DNA from: Macrothele yani
Lineage: Eukaryota > Arthropoda > Arachnida > Araneae > Macrothelidae
Direction of reading: 5' to 3'
Assembly: GCA_039090855.1 (NCBI GenBank)
Contig: CM077011.1
Span: 25,449,001-25,513,000, forward strand
Length of the DNA: 64,000 nt
The translations under genes and the position numbers were made by a program. Below the pieces are notes generated by a model, which ran no database searches, was not told the DNA's origin, and saw only the letters and a program-made list of their open reading frames with translations. Below are positions 52,956-63,665 of this stretch, in pieces. The first letter of the stretch is position 1, and every line of letters starts with the position of its first letter.

Positions 52956-54236
52956 TTGGGTTGGTGCGAATCATATCCGGCGCAAACGAGCAGTGGAGAC
53001 AGGCCCCCACCTCAGTGGAATGGAATCACCCACAACTGTTGCGGGTATTACGTCACAGAGTTACTGTAAATAGCCAGCACGTGTGTGAAGAACAAGTTTC
53101 AGGCGTGGATTGTTTGGACGTAACGTGACTTGCGAAGGAAACATGCAGACCGGATTTGAGAGTTATCTTCCTGTATTAACTTAAACTGGACCATTCTGCA
53201 GGAATTGCCGCTCGAAACGTTAACAACGCGTTTTGGGAGAATACAGCCAACAAACGAAACATTCGGCGATGGTTTGTAAAGTTTCGAAGTGGAGATGCGG
53301 ATCACCTACAAAACGAAATACGTGATCACCGCCCTCATGCTGTTTCTGATGATGTTCTGTTACGTGTGGTTGAAGTGGACCACCGAAAAACGTGTCGTGA
53401 GATAGAGGCAGATGTAAGTGTCCACCACTCGACAGTTGTTCGGTGTCTGGCTGCGCTGGGTAAGGTCAAAAAGCTGGACATGTGGCTGCTGCATGAGTTG
53501 ACAACTGCCAACAAGTTTGGAAGTCTGCACGTTGCTGCTTCCCAGGAATAAACAGGAACCTCTACTGCATGGAATTATCACCTGCGACGAGAAGTGGGCC
53601 CTTTATGATAATCCGAAACGATCTTCACAATCGTTAAGCAAGGCACAGCCTGCTGGATGACATCCTAAGCCAACCCCTACCCACCAAGAAGATGATGCTC
53701 CTTGTCTAGTGGTCCACAGCCGGGATAATTCATCAGCGTTTCTTGGCGAGAGGCCAAACTATCACTGCAGAACGTTATTGTGCTGAATAACACCATATGC
53801 ACCGGAAATTACTGCAGAAACAACCGGGTTTGATCAACAGACATGGTGTTCTTCTGCTCCAGGACAACGTCCGCCCTCATGTCGCACAACGAACGATGTT
53901 GACACTGAGTGCCTTGGGCGATAAAGCACTGCCTTCTCCTGCCTATTACCCGGACTTGTTTCCGGTAGACTATCATCTGTTTCGTCTCCTGGATCACTTC
54001 TTGTCCGGGAAGAAGTTCATGACGGACAACCAGGTATCAAGGTGCAGTTGATGACGTCTTCGGGTCCCAGCCACAAGAACGATTTTCGTTCCGGGAGCAT
54101 GGCCTTGCCGGACAGATGGCAACTATGTGTCGATGCCTAGGAGGATTATTTTGCCTAGGTAAGTTGTCCTACTTTACCGTTCTCGCCGTCCATGCGTGCT
54201 GGTCCTTTGCCGGACATTTCATTCGCACCCACCCAA
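52956..54236 (+). mobile_element. mariner-like element, full length
   Basis: The left end reads ttgggttggtgcgaatcata and the right end, inward, ttgggtgggtgcgaatgaaa, both followed by a 'tccggc' block. TA precedes the left end at 52954-52955. Confidence 0.9.
53160..54153 (+). pseudogene. mariner transposase (DD34D), broken
   Basis: The start is not clear. A frame near 53260 has the first helix-turn-helix (NIRRWFVKFRSGD). From 53366, 61 codons give VDHRKTCREIEADVSVHHSTV, a second helix region. The first catalytic motif reads ITCDEKWALYDNPKR near 53586. After stops, the frame from 53797 reads LLLQDNVRPHVAQRT and then LFPVDYHLFRLLDHFL, with 34 residues between the aspartates. A frameshift near 54040 leads to a C-terminus with LPDRWQLCVDA and EDYFA ending near 54153. 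The catalytic residues survive but the reading frame does not. Confidence 0.88.
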
Positions 54237-54369
54237 CAATAAGATGATAAATGTTGTATAAAATTCGGACTAATTACCTCATTAAGTTTGAATTATTGAC
54301 GTTTTACAGCATAAAGAATTTTGTTCTATTAAGTGAATGAAGAAGAATGTTGGAAATAACAAGAAGAGA

Positions 54370-54665
54370 CAGAGTTAGAAATTAACTTATAAGAGAAAAA
54401 GGACAGGAATAATAGATATTATAAAGATAATAAAATAATCAAAGTGGAGATGGGCTGGACATGTTGGATGACTGAAAGGCGAAATATGGACGCGATTCAT
54501 AACAGAATGGCAACCGAGAGATGGAAAGAGACGAAGGGGGCGCCACAGAACAAGATGGATCTTCAGAAATTTAGAGGTGCTAAATGGTGGACTGAGACTA
54601 AGGTTCGGGGAAGTTAGAAAAGACTGGCGGAGACCTATACCAAGCAGTGGGTGTCAACAGACTAA
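54370..54665 (+). pseudogene. LINE ORF2 C-terminal remnant
   Basis: The frame reads KWRWAGHVG, ITEWQPRDGKRRRGRHRTRW and VRKDWRRPIPSSGCQQ. This is the basic 'W-AGH...R-R-RP--RW' tail that follows the RT domain in RTE-like LINEs, as in the ORF at 62384. It ends with a short 'aagaagaagg' run. RT motifs are absent. Confidence 0.72.
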
Positions 54666-55506
54666 GAAGAAGGAATTCAGGAATCGTATATCAGTGTGTA
54701 TCGCTTTTCACATATCGTTTTTGCTTTTCGTACTATCAAAAGAAACTGACATGTTCTTTTTTTTGTATCGAGTCAGTTAACATCCGTCTGATTGTTTTAA
54801 TTGCTTTCCTTTCAAAGTAACATCAGTTTCTGGGTTTCTGTACAACTGAAAGAAACTTTATGAAAGATGTCGCCTACAGACAGAATAACCGGAAGAAACT
54901 TATGGTGGCTAACGTCCCGTGCAAAAAGCATCAAAGCATTCTGCTACAACGCACACTTCTGTTGCAGACCTCAACAAAAGATCACGTGTTTTCTGTTGCA
55001 TGCAAAGAACTGCTCGATAGAAAGTGGTGAAGTAATTACGCAATCGATATTTCAAAAATACCGCTGCGTCAGACAGTAATTTGGCATGATTCCAAAAATG
55101 GCTTCATAATTTTACTGCTTATAGGAAAGCGATATTTGATCAAATTTTTGGGTGAGCTAATTCCTCTGGTCATGAGAGCATTCTTAATGATGTCTCGAAA
55201 CGCTTGCAGACCACCTGCGTTGTAATGATTTCCGTTAAGGAAGTTAGCAATCCGGTATGAACGAACGTCTGGGTAACGTCTTTCGTGAGATAAGAGGAAA
55301 TACAGAATCAGCGATTTTAAGAGATTTAAAGGACATTTTACTCCGAAAAAAAAATCATGTGAACTAGCTAAAAGTTAAATAGATAATCTGCTTTCACCAG
55401 TTTCCACCATTTATTTGACTCAGATAAAACAAAGGGAAACCATCGGCTAAAACTACAGATTATAATGAAATAAAAATACGACAATGGAAATCTAAGATAT
55501 CTGTTC
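54666..55506. other. unassigned spacer
   Basis: No motif or repeat recognised. Open frames at 54577-54780 and 54867-55079 are short. Confidence 0.35.
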
Positions 55507-56282
55507 CTTTTTTACACTTTCCAAACGTACGTTGAAGAAGCGTATGTGCTCCACCTTTGTCCGTCTGTGTGTCTATTTGTCTGTCTGTATGTCCGTATGT
55601 CCGTCCGCACGATAACTCGCGTGAAAATGGTTCGATTTCGATGAAATTTTAGTATGTGATAAGAGACCACCTGGAGACGAACCCTATAGAAAATAGACGA
55701 AATTCGGTCAAAGGTTAGGACATAGGAGCAGGGTTCATTCCATTGCCCTTGTGCGTCATAACTTGCGTAAAAATGGTTCGATTTCGATGAAATTTTAGTA
55801 TGTGGTAGAAAACCACCTGGGGACAAACCCTATTGAAAATGGAGGAAATGAGATCAAAGGTCAGGACATAGGAACGGGATCCATTCCATTGCACTTACTG
55901 GTCATAACTTACGTAAAAAGGCTTCGATTGCGACAAAACTTTATCATGTTGTTTCGGAGGTATACTGAACAGGTCCTGTTGAATATCATCGAAATGGGGT
56001 CATAGGTCAGGCCACGGGAGCGAGATTTATTCCACAGCCATTATCCTCAAACTTGACTAAAAATGCTTCTATTGCAACAAAACTTTAGTATGTTATTCCG
56101 GAAGTATACTGAACCGGTTCTGTTGCATATCATCGAAATGAGGTCAAAGGTCAGGGCACCGGAGCGAGATTTATTCCACAGCCATTACCCTCATAACTTG
56201 AGTAATAACTTGAATAATGATTTCTGGTATGTTGGAAAGCGTATCATAATCAATGCATTGCATGATTTTACTAACTTGTTTG
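55507..56282 (+). repeat. dispersed element made of ~145-bp units, copy 2
   Basis: It has the same entry and exit blocks as 31360-33722 and about five units of about 145-147 bases. The last two units carry the variant 'tcgattgcgacaaaactttatc'. There is no insertion, so this copy shows the basic structure. Confidence 0.82.
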
Positions 56283-56437
56283 CACTTCGGTGGTGTTAAT
56301 ATGATAAACTGTCGCAAATAAAGAACGGCAAAGCGGTTCTTGACATGTTAGAAGTTCCTCATTTTCCTAAGTGAGAAACCTAGTAATTCTGGTACACAAC
56401 GACAATAAATACAGCAAACAATTAGATAAAGTTTTCA

Positions 56438-56902
56438 AAATAGTATAACTATACTAATGATCCGAATTTATTGGCGTAGAATAGAAATCAAAGTTTCCAG
56501 GCTTTCGCACATCAACCAGATGACCTTTTGAAGGAAAGTAGAAAGTTTGCAAACTGAATAATAGAACACTTCAACAATTTGAACGGCGTGACTTGACTAG
56601 ACAATAAAGGAATAAATGCAAATGTTATTATTCATTTGGAAAAATGAGGAGTCATGTTGGTTCGGCATGCGGCATCTTGGGAGAACATGTAGCATTATTT
56701 GACGAATTGGTTCCAAACTCATGGCAATTCTAGAGAGACGCTATCATTACAAACCGCACTGTTGGTAATGAGCTCTCAGGTTTTGCGAATGGTAGTAGAT
56801 TTACGAGTGAAAAAGTCATCTGGTTGATGTGCGATAGGTTGGAAACTTTTATTCTAATTCTACACCAAGAAATTCGGATCATTAGTATAGTTATTCTATT
56901 TC
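56438..56902. mobile_element. fold-back (MITE-like) element with ~105-bp inverted ends
   Basis: The left arm starts near 'tataactatactaatgatcc' and the right arm is its inverse ('ggatcattagtatagttatt'). The arms share 'gcacatcaaccagatgac'. The interior of about 250 bases has no open frame. Target duplication is unclear. Confidence 0.72.
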
Positions 56903-57038
56903 GATTATAATTGGTGTACACTTGCTATTTATTAATTAAGATAAAGTTCTGCTGTTAGAAATACGTATTAGGGACTTTGTCATGCCTTGTGCGATGAAAG
57001 TACTATAATTCCGATAGTAGTACATCACAAATCATGGG

Positions 57039-57069
<31 letters not shown>

Positions 57070-57827
57070 GTATTTTCTGTTTTACACTATTGAGTCAATA
57101 GTTTCTGTAAAATCACAGCAGATTATGAGGTAAATATTAGCTCGAAAGAAATAAGACTTTCAGGTGATTCCTTTTACGAACAAAGAAACTTTTTCTTCAA
57201 ACACAACTGCACACATCAAAATAATCTTACCTTATTCTGTAATGATTTTCTTACATTTCATGAACGGAAATCCACTAACTTTTATCAATACCGTTAACAC
57301 TGAAATTAAACACGGCTCTAAACGTCTAGCTCCAATTTAGTTTTGTTAGTAGAGAACTTCTTGTGTTCCTTGCGTGGAAATCTTTCTTCTAAGATCACGC
57401 ACACAAACCTTAATTAAATTAATCACAATTCTAGACTTCTAATGGATTCTCTTTCATTTTTTAAATATTTCTGACGCGGCTTACTTGAGGTGATTTGTTC
57501 TTCTGTTCATCAGTCTGGAGTGGGGGAAAAGAATTTCTTTAATTTATTTTAATGTCCATTGTATTACATTAGATGAAAATGTGATGATGGGTATCATGGG
57601 GACTAGGATCGGGAACAAATAGTCAGTGTAAAATATTAAACGGATAGTGGATAACAGAATGCTAGTTGGAATTAAACGTAAAGCGCATTGCAGATAGAAG
57701 AACGATATTTAGTGTTAAATGTTAAACGCATGGTGAATTAAAGGGAGCTAATCGGAATAAAAACTGACATATGGTGAATGGAAGAACACTACTTATGATA
57801 AAAAGTTAAACGCATAGCGGAAATATA
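56903..57827. other. A/T-rich spacer with a long T run
   Basis: A T run at about 57042-57069. Related phrases 'gttaaacgcatNgNgaat' at 57640-57830 suggest a decayed short tandem repeat of about 60-65 bases. No gene. Confidence 0.45.
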
Positions 57828-58007
57828 ATACATACATACATACATATCACTAAACTGTTCTCTGATATTCAGAGGTCAGCTCCTCTCAGAAAGAACTCAC
57901 TATTCCTGTATCAAACGTCTCCATTCACAGCGATCTTGGCACACAACTCGAGCTTCATCAATATCCATCACAGGCCGCACATAAGATCTTTTGTACTTCA
58001 TACTCAT

Positions 58008-58166
58008 ATAACGAAGTAAATTCCTCCGTCATTTTTATCAGCGCCGGGGCTCGAACCCGGGTCCCCTCATTCCGGAATAAGTTACTCTACCAGTTGAGCT
58101 ACGCGGACGTTTATTCTGATTGCTATCTGTCGTGAGCGTCCTGCTGGCAGGTACGTCACATCTCCC
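58008..58166 (-). mobile_element. SINE-E-like unit (tRNA-like), copy 1
   Basis: The minus strand has GTCCGCGTAGCTCAACTGGT (D arm and A box) and GGTTCGAGCCCC (B box) with a palindromic ATTCCGGAAT in place of a normal anticodon arm. It is followed by 'gataaaaatgacgg'. A nearly identical unit lies at 58427-58586. Confidence 0.65.
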
Positions 58167-58426
58167 CCCCCCCCGAAAGAGGGCCGGGGGCATGGCGCAC
58201 GGGTCAGCCGTGACCATGAATCGTTGCAGGCAGCCATCCACTGTAGAACGTGCACTTGAGAACTCCCAGTCAATCTGGTGTGTGGAATGCATCATCACAC
58301 ATTTTTATTTTTCGAAGCGCTGGAGATGGGATTCTCTGATTTTTCCTATCTCGCGGTGTGGAAATAACATCACACCATTGCGAGAATTTGAACGGTCGGG
58401 TCATCCGGATAGTTCGGGCGCCATTA

Positions 58427-58586
58427 TAACGAAGTAAATTTCTCCGTCATTTTTATCCGCGCCGTTGCTCGAACTCGGGTCCCCTCATTCCGGAATAAGT
58501 TGCTCTACCAATTGAGCTACGCGGACGTTTATTCTGATTGCTATCTGGCTTTATGTCGTGTGCGTCCTGCTGGCAGGTACGTCACA
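58427..58586 (-). mobile_element. SINE-E-like unit (tRNA-like), copy 2
   Basis: Same orientation and near-identical to copy 1, about 419 bases away. The intervening 58167-58426 segment includes a C run and no gene. The pair looks like a direct duplication inside one insertion. Confidence 0.65.
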
Positions 58587-58819
58587 CTCATTACGTATTT
58601 CTCAAGCAGATATTCCTGAATCTGGTCCTCCCATGATTTCCTTGGCCTTTCTCTACCTTTCTTTCCTGCCACTTGGGCTGAATAAATTCTCTTAGTAAGC
58701 ATCTAATACCTCATTCTTCCTGACCAGAATGCGACAGACATCATAGCACCACAAAATAATCCACGGGTGATCACTGGGTAAGATTTGAAGAACAGTAGAA
58801 AGAGGTGGAAATTTTTAAA

Positions 58820-59106
<287 letters not shown>

Positions 59107-59228
59107 ACTGACCTTCTTATATTTCTTCTACCTCAAGAAAAGAAAAACCTTAACCTATGTAATACAGCAAGTGCAATGACAACTAAAATCAAGAACGCTG
59201 CTGTGCCCTTTGTACATAGAATTTTGCC

Positions 59229-60140
59229 TTTATTTTCAAGCTGAAACACCAAGAATTATGGAATAAAATTATATTTTACAGAAATATAGGGCAGAGGGAA
59301 CATGGCTAAAAAAAATTACGATTCTGGGTTTCACTCCTTTTTTTTTTTTTTTTTTATTGGAGGTTTAACGACCACCGTGAGCAACTCAATGGGCTATAAG
59401 CAGTCGCCCATCCCTAATTTAGGGTCACTGGTTCCAGGGAAGGGAGAGAGCTAGTGCAGTAAGACAAACACACCATCCATGCCCCACCGGGATCGAACCC
59501 GAACTCTTCTCGGACGAATGGTCAGAAGCCATCGCTTAGACCACTGCACCACCGGGGCAGCAATTTCACTGCTTCCTATTTCCGTTTTTAGAATTTTTTC
59601 TCCATTTTCGATCTTAATTACGAAAATTTATGTAATTAAATGATATTTAAACAATAATAGAGTGCAGGATAAACACCGCGGGGAATACAATGATTACAGC
59701 AGAAATCGTTCACGCTGTCGAAAATTTGGGCTTCCTATTTTACGATTAACTGAGAAATTTTCCCTCCGTCCAACTTTTGTTTTTGGAAAATTTTCATCCA
59801 TTTTCAATCTTAAATACAAACATTTATGAAATAAAATGGCATTTAACAACTACACGGGACAGAGAAATCGTCGCTAGAAATACAAGTTATGATAACAGGG
59901 CTCCACATTACTTCCATTTCCAAACTGAAACACAAGATTTTGTGCTGTTAAATGGTACTTAACAATACCTGACAGAAGAAATATCGCAAGTAAAAAAAAT
60001 ATGATTACGGGAGAGATCTTCACTCCGTTTAACTTCCTTTCGGAAAGTTTTGAAAGACGAAAAACTTGTGTCTATAATTGGAAGTCTGAAAGAAAGAATT
60101 TAATAGGGCTATGGGAATATCGTTTTTATTTGCAGGACAT
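59229..60140. repeat. decayed tandem repeat, about 4-5 units
   Basis: Units share 'aaactgaaacacNa', 'tttatgNaataaaatgg', 'cagagaaatNgt' and 'gattacNggg...cttcactcc'. Unit length is about 160-180 bases. A SINE interrupts the first unit. The style resembles the field at 37800-41600, but I could not align them. Confidence 0.55.
59339..59563 (-). mobile_element. SINE-A
   Basis: Complete with a T run of about 18 bases. One base of the B box is lost (gggatcgaaccc on the plus strand). Flanks share tttcactcct/tttcactgct. Confidence 0.9.
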
Positions 60141-60339
60141 TCTGCCGCTGAGAGCACGTGGTTTTGGATAAGAGGAACGCTACCTAAAATTAAAATTTAA
60201 ACTTATGCTGGATAAAAGAACTTTACTCCGAATAAGAACTTAAATGCACACGGGCAATGTGTGCGACATTTTTTTAAGTAATAGTCTTAAATGCATTTGC
60301 GTCAATGAGGACCGTTTACGGGGTTTCTTTAAAGAATTC

Positions 60340-60470
60340 GCAGGTTCAAACCTAACCTGTTAGTGGGAATTTCTAATAATCGCTGAATATTCGCCTTGCA
60401 TCGGACGAGCACGTTAAGTAACTGCCCCTGGGTAGGAATCCCCGGTTAAAGTTCCTAACCCCCCCCCCCC
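60340..60470 (+). mobile_element. SINE-B, diverged fragment
   Basis: The B-box region (caggttcaaacctaac) and 'gcatcggacgagcacgttaag' through 'ccccggttaaa' match 9715-9800 by eye. The A box and 3' tail are not readable. Confidence 0.6.
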
Positions 60471-60517
60471 CCCATTTCTCCGTGCCTTCTATGTGCAAAA
60501 TCGTACGCTTGTATGGT

Positions 60518-60532
60518 AGCGCCATCTAGTGT
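60518..60532 (-). promoter_or_regulatory. CTCF-like motif, best match
   Basis: The reverse complement acactagatggcgct fits the 15-base consensus CCASYAGRKGGCRSY at 14 positions. It lies 45 bases before a hairpin. Binding is only inferred. Confidence 0.4.
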
Positions 60533-60576
60533 GCTCTTTTTCGCTTACAAACTATCCTGTCAGAATCGCTGGATTC

Positions 60577-60641
60577 GCTCTAACTTCCTTCAGTCTCAGT
60601 GCCATGCTCGAAAGGGCACAGAAACTGAATGAAGTTAGAGC
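60577..60641. repeat. 65-base hairpin, miRNA-precursor-like
   Basis: The arms 60577-60603 and 60615-60641 pair at 24 of 27 positions with three single mismatches and an 11-base loop (atgctcgaaag). Size and shape are within the range of pre-miRNA hairpins. It could equally be a remnant of a tiny fold-back transposon. Confidence 0.55.
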
Positions 60642-60663
60642 ACATATATTTGAAGTATATGGA

Positions 60664-60702
60664 TTTTTGAGTACATATATTTGAAATATATGTACTCAAA
60701 AA
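60664..60702. repeat. perfect 17-base hairpin
   Basis: The arms tttttgagtacatatat and its exact inverse surround ttgaa. It lies 22 bases after the previous hairpin. Partial extra copies of 'gagtatatata' follow. Confidence 0.75.
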
Positions 60703-60709
60703 TGAGTAT

Positions 60710-61816
60710 ATATATTTAATATCAGATATACTTGTCTTTTTCAAAGAGGGAACACGAGTACTCGGAGCTATTATAAGCCCAGAATGTGCCCAAAAACGAG
60801 TACATTTTGCTTATTTCTAAGTACCAATTTTTAACAGTGTATTGTTGCTTAAACCGAGTTAAACAAACAATTTAAACTGTGATTTGGTGAGAATTAAACC
60901 ACGTAGTGATTGGATTAGTTATACCACTCAAGGGATTAGATGATTTCCGAAGGATGCAATTAAAACAAATTAATTTTATTGTGAGTTTTTTCCGAAGAAG
61001 AAGAAACATTAGCTCATGGCGAAAACATTTCCATTTTCCAGAAATAAATTAATCTCGAGTTACTTCGTTTAAAAGAAAAATTAAAAACTCGAAACAGCGG
61101 CGGTAATGGCATGAGTGTTTAATTAAAACCAGAAAGCTTAAAAAATCAATGTTTCCCAGCGGCAGACAGGAACTTTCTCCTAGACAGAGGGGGAAATTTT
61201 ATTAGAAATAAGATAATTTAATTGGTATATCTTGAAACAAAAATTTTAGACGTTTTTATAATTTTCGTTAGCAAAGTAAGGCTTGGAAGCATACATAACC
61301 GACAATTTATAGACTTGTCTAATCTTACTAAATACTGATATCCGAGAAATGCCTGCTGGTATTTGTAACGTGATTTAATATAAAAGCATTTTCGGTTGGG
61401 CTAATTATTTAAGTGCTCAGCTGCATGTTGGGAAGCATGTAAGAATATTTATTTTTTATTTGTTTTGCTTTGTGTATTGAAACGCAGACGATCTTAATTT
61501 CACCATCATTCCTTTATTAAAGAAAAACAACCTTTGTCCTCTCTGTCACGCAAAATATACAATGTAAAGTTTACTAAACTTTGTAAATGAATAAGGTCTG
61601 TGTGAATTAAAATGTAATGTATTTAGCGTTTTTTATGTGTTGTTACTGAATACTTAAGCTACATTTATTTTTCCAACAATTTTGCTAAAATGTAAAATAG
61701 TTTACATCTCGAGGAAATGCATTTTTCATTCACTTTCGTTTGAAACAGTTGCTAAACAATATTTACATAGACGTTCTAGTCAAAATTACTGTATTGCTTT
61801 ACACTGCTGAAGGGCT
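60710..61816. other. A/T-rich spacer
   Basis: I see no gene or repeat here. Confidence 0.35.
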
Positions 61817-62034
61817 TTGGGTGGTGGCGCTGTGGTCTAAGCTCAGGATTCTGACCGATTGTCCGAGATGAGACTCAGGTTCGAATCCCGGTGAGGTATG
61901 GATATTGTGGTTGCCTTACGGCTGTGGTTCTTTGTCTGCCCTGGAGCCAGTGGCCCTAAATTAGGGACGATAATGTAGGCCATCGAGAAAGTCATGGTGG
62001 TCGTTAAACACATCTACCCCCTCCAATAATAATA
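61817..62034 (+). mobile_element. SINE-A, diverged copy
   Basis: The A box (ggtggcgctgtgg) and B box (aggttcgaatcccgg) are kept. The tail is 'ctccaataataat' with no long A run. Confidence 0.82.
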
Positions 62035-62380
62035 CTGTGGTGATTTCTGAACCGTGTACATCAAAGAAAAGAAACGTCACTTTAATGCGAAAGTCCCTTT
62101 CTAAAAAAGAAAGAAAGAAGTTGATTTCAATCTCCTCTTATGTAAATACCCGTACTAAAGTAAACTCGTTAACGGATGGATGAGAAGAGTAATTTGCATT
62201 CGAAAAAAAGAAATGGTAGGCTCAGTTCTGATTGAGGCGTCAGTTTTGAACGAAGGACTACGACTTGCAGATCGGAGAGTTGAAATCAGCTAGTCGAGTA
62301 TGGTTTCAAAGCCTTTATTTAATTTGTTATAGCCAACGCAGGTCTATGATGTGAAAAGTAGCTTACATAATTTTTACAAA
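62035..62380. other. unassigned spacer
   Basis: I see nothing recognisable upstream of the RTE fragment, and no upstream part of the LINE. Confidence 0.4.
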
Positions 62381-62383
62381 TAA

Positions 62384-63649
62384 TACTGGATAGTTATCAG
62401 CCTCCTATCAGTGGTTTATAAAATCTTCACTAAAGTTCTTTCACACCGCTTGAAGGCGACACTGGACATGGCTCAACCGAGAGAACAAGCTGGATTCAGG
62501 AGTGGCTACAGCACAATAGATCATATCCACGTACTGAGAGAAATAATTGAAAGAGCGAGGGAATATGAACTTCCATTGTGCATGGCTTTTATCGATTATG
62601 AAAAAGCCTTTGATTCGGTGAAACCATCAGCAGTTGCAATGGCTCTGAAATCCTGCGGTATTGAAGATGCATACATTAATATTATTAATAACATCCATGA
62701 AAATGCAAGTGCAAAGATTCGGCTGTTTAAAAATACAACACACATAAAAATTGGAAAAGGAGTGAGACAAGGTGACACCATATCTCCGAAGCTCTTTAAT
62801 GCCACATTGGAAAATGTCTTTCAATCACTGAACTGGGAAAACAAAGGGGTAAAGATTAATGGAGATTATCTAACCCACCTTCGTTTTGCTGATGACGTAG
62901 TCATTTTTGCAACTACCCCATCAGAGCTACAGAGTATGATCCAGGAACTTGCTGACAAGAGTAAAGAAGTGGGATTAAAAATGAACTTTCAGAAGACAAA
63001 AGTGATATACAATGCTTTTACAAGAAATGAAGATTTATCGATTGATGGAGAAAAGCTGGAGATAACAAACACGTACGTTTATCTTGGACAGCAGATATCA
63101 AGTGAGGGTCACATTGATGAAGAAATTAATCGGCGTACAAAACTTGCCTGGAGAGCTTTTGGAAGAAACAGCATAATTTTCAAGAGCAATATGCCATTAT
63201 GTCTTAAAAGAAAAGTGTTTGATCAATGCATCCTTCCAGTGCTTACGTATGGTGCAGAGACGTGGACCTTAGCTAAACGAGACATACAAAGGCTGCAGAC
63301 AACTCAAAAAACCATGGAGAGGTGCATGCTTGGTGTAACCAGGAGAGATAAGAAGAGGAACACGTGGATCCGAAAAATGACAAGAGTGGAAGACATCGTG
63401 ATCAGAGTTAAATCCCTGAAATGGCAATGGGCTGGACATACTGCCAGAAGAACAGACCATCGATGGACAGCCGAAATTTTAGATTGGATTCCAAGGGACA
63501 GGAAAAGACCCAGAAGAAGACCACATGGAAGATGGGTGGATGAAATTCGAAAGTATGCGGGAGTGACATGGAGGAGACTGGCACAAGACAGACCGTTGTG
63601 GAGGAAACTTGGGGAGACCTTCGTCCAGCAGTGGATTGATAATGGTTGA
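62384..63649 (+). CDS. RTE-type LINE ORF2, C-terminal half, intact frame (5' truncated)
   Basis: This is a reverse transcriptase that would copy its own RNA at a chromosomal nick. The frame enters near 62384 with no proper start (GTG at 62411 is only the first in-frame candidate), and the endonuclease domain is missing. Over about 412 codons there is no stop. RT motifs in order: QAGFRSGYSTIDHIHVL, motif A FIDYEKAFDSV (about residue 66), motif B RQGDTISPKLF (about 118), motif C RFADDVVIFA (about 158) with both catalytic aspartates, motif D LKMNFQKTKV and motif E YVYLGQQ. Then come a thumb-like region (TYGAETWTL) and a basic tail (RDRKRPRRRPHGRW). The stop is followed by a TGATGA-type tail, usual for RTE elements. 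A 3' fragment of the same family lies at 12103-12214. It looks young, but it is dead on arrival because of the truncation. Confidence 0.92.
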   Translation, partial: YWIVISLLSVVYKIFTKVLSHRLKATLDMAQPREQAGFRSGYSTIDHIHVLREIIERAREYELPLCMAFIDYEKAFDSVKPSAVAMALKSCGIEDAYINIINNIHENASAKIRLFKNTTHIKIGKGVRQGDTISPKLFNATLENVFQSLNWENKGVKINGDYLTHLRFADDVVIFATTPSELQSMIQELADKSKEVGLKMNFQKTKVIYNAFTRNEDLSIDGEKLEITNTYVYLGQQISSEGHIDEEINRRTKLAWRAFGRNSIIFKSNMPLCLKRKVFDQCILPVLTYGAETWTLAKRDIQRLQTTQKTMERCMLGVTRRDKKRNTWIRKMTRVEDIVIRVKSLKWQWAGHTARRTDHRWTAEILDWIPRDRKRPRRRPHGRWVDEIRKYAGVTWRRLAQDRPLWRKLGETFVQQWIDNG

Positions 63650-63665
63650 CAATGATGATGATGAT

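Larger units (their letters stand above)
57828..58760 (-). pseudogene. LINE ORF2 C-terminal remnant, split by a SINE-E pair
   Basis: On the minus strand, 58760-58590 reads LTKRIYSAQVAGKKGRERPR, the post-RT basic domain of a LINE. After the 58008-58586 insertion it continues with VCQDRCEWRRLIQE and a stop, and then a (TATG)n-type tail (the catacatacatacat run near 57834). Catalytic RT motifs are absent. Confidence 0.65.

Noticed and set aside
59777..59962. Short coding exon
   Set aside because: It lies in a decayed tandem repeat whose units explain the open stretch.
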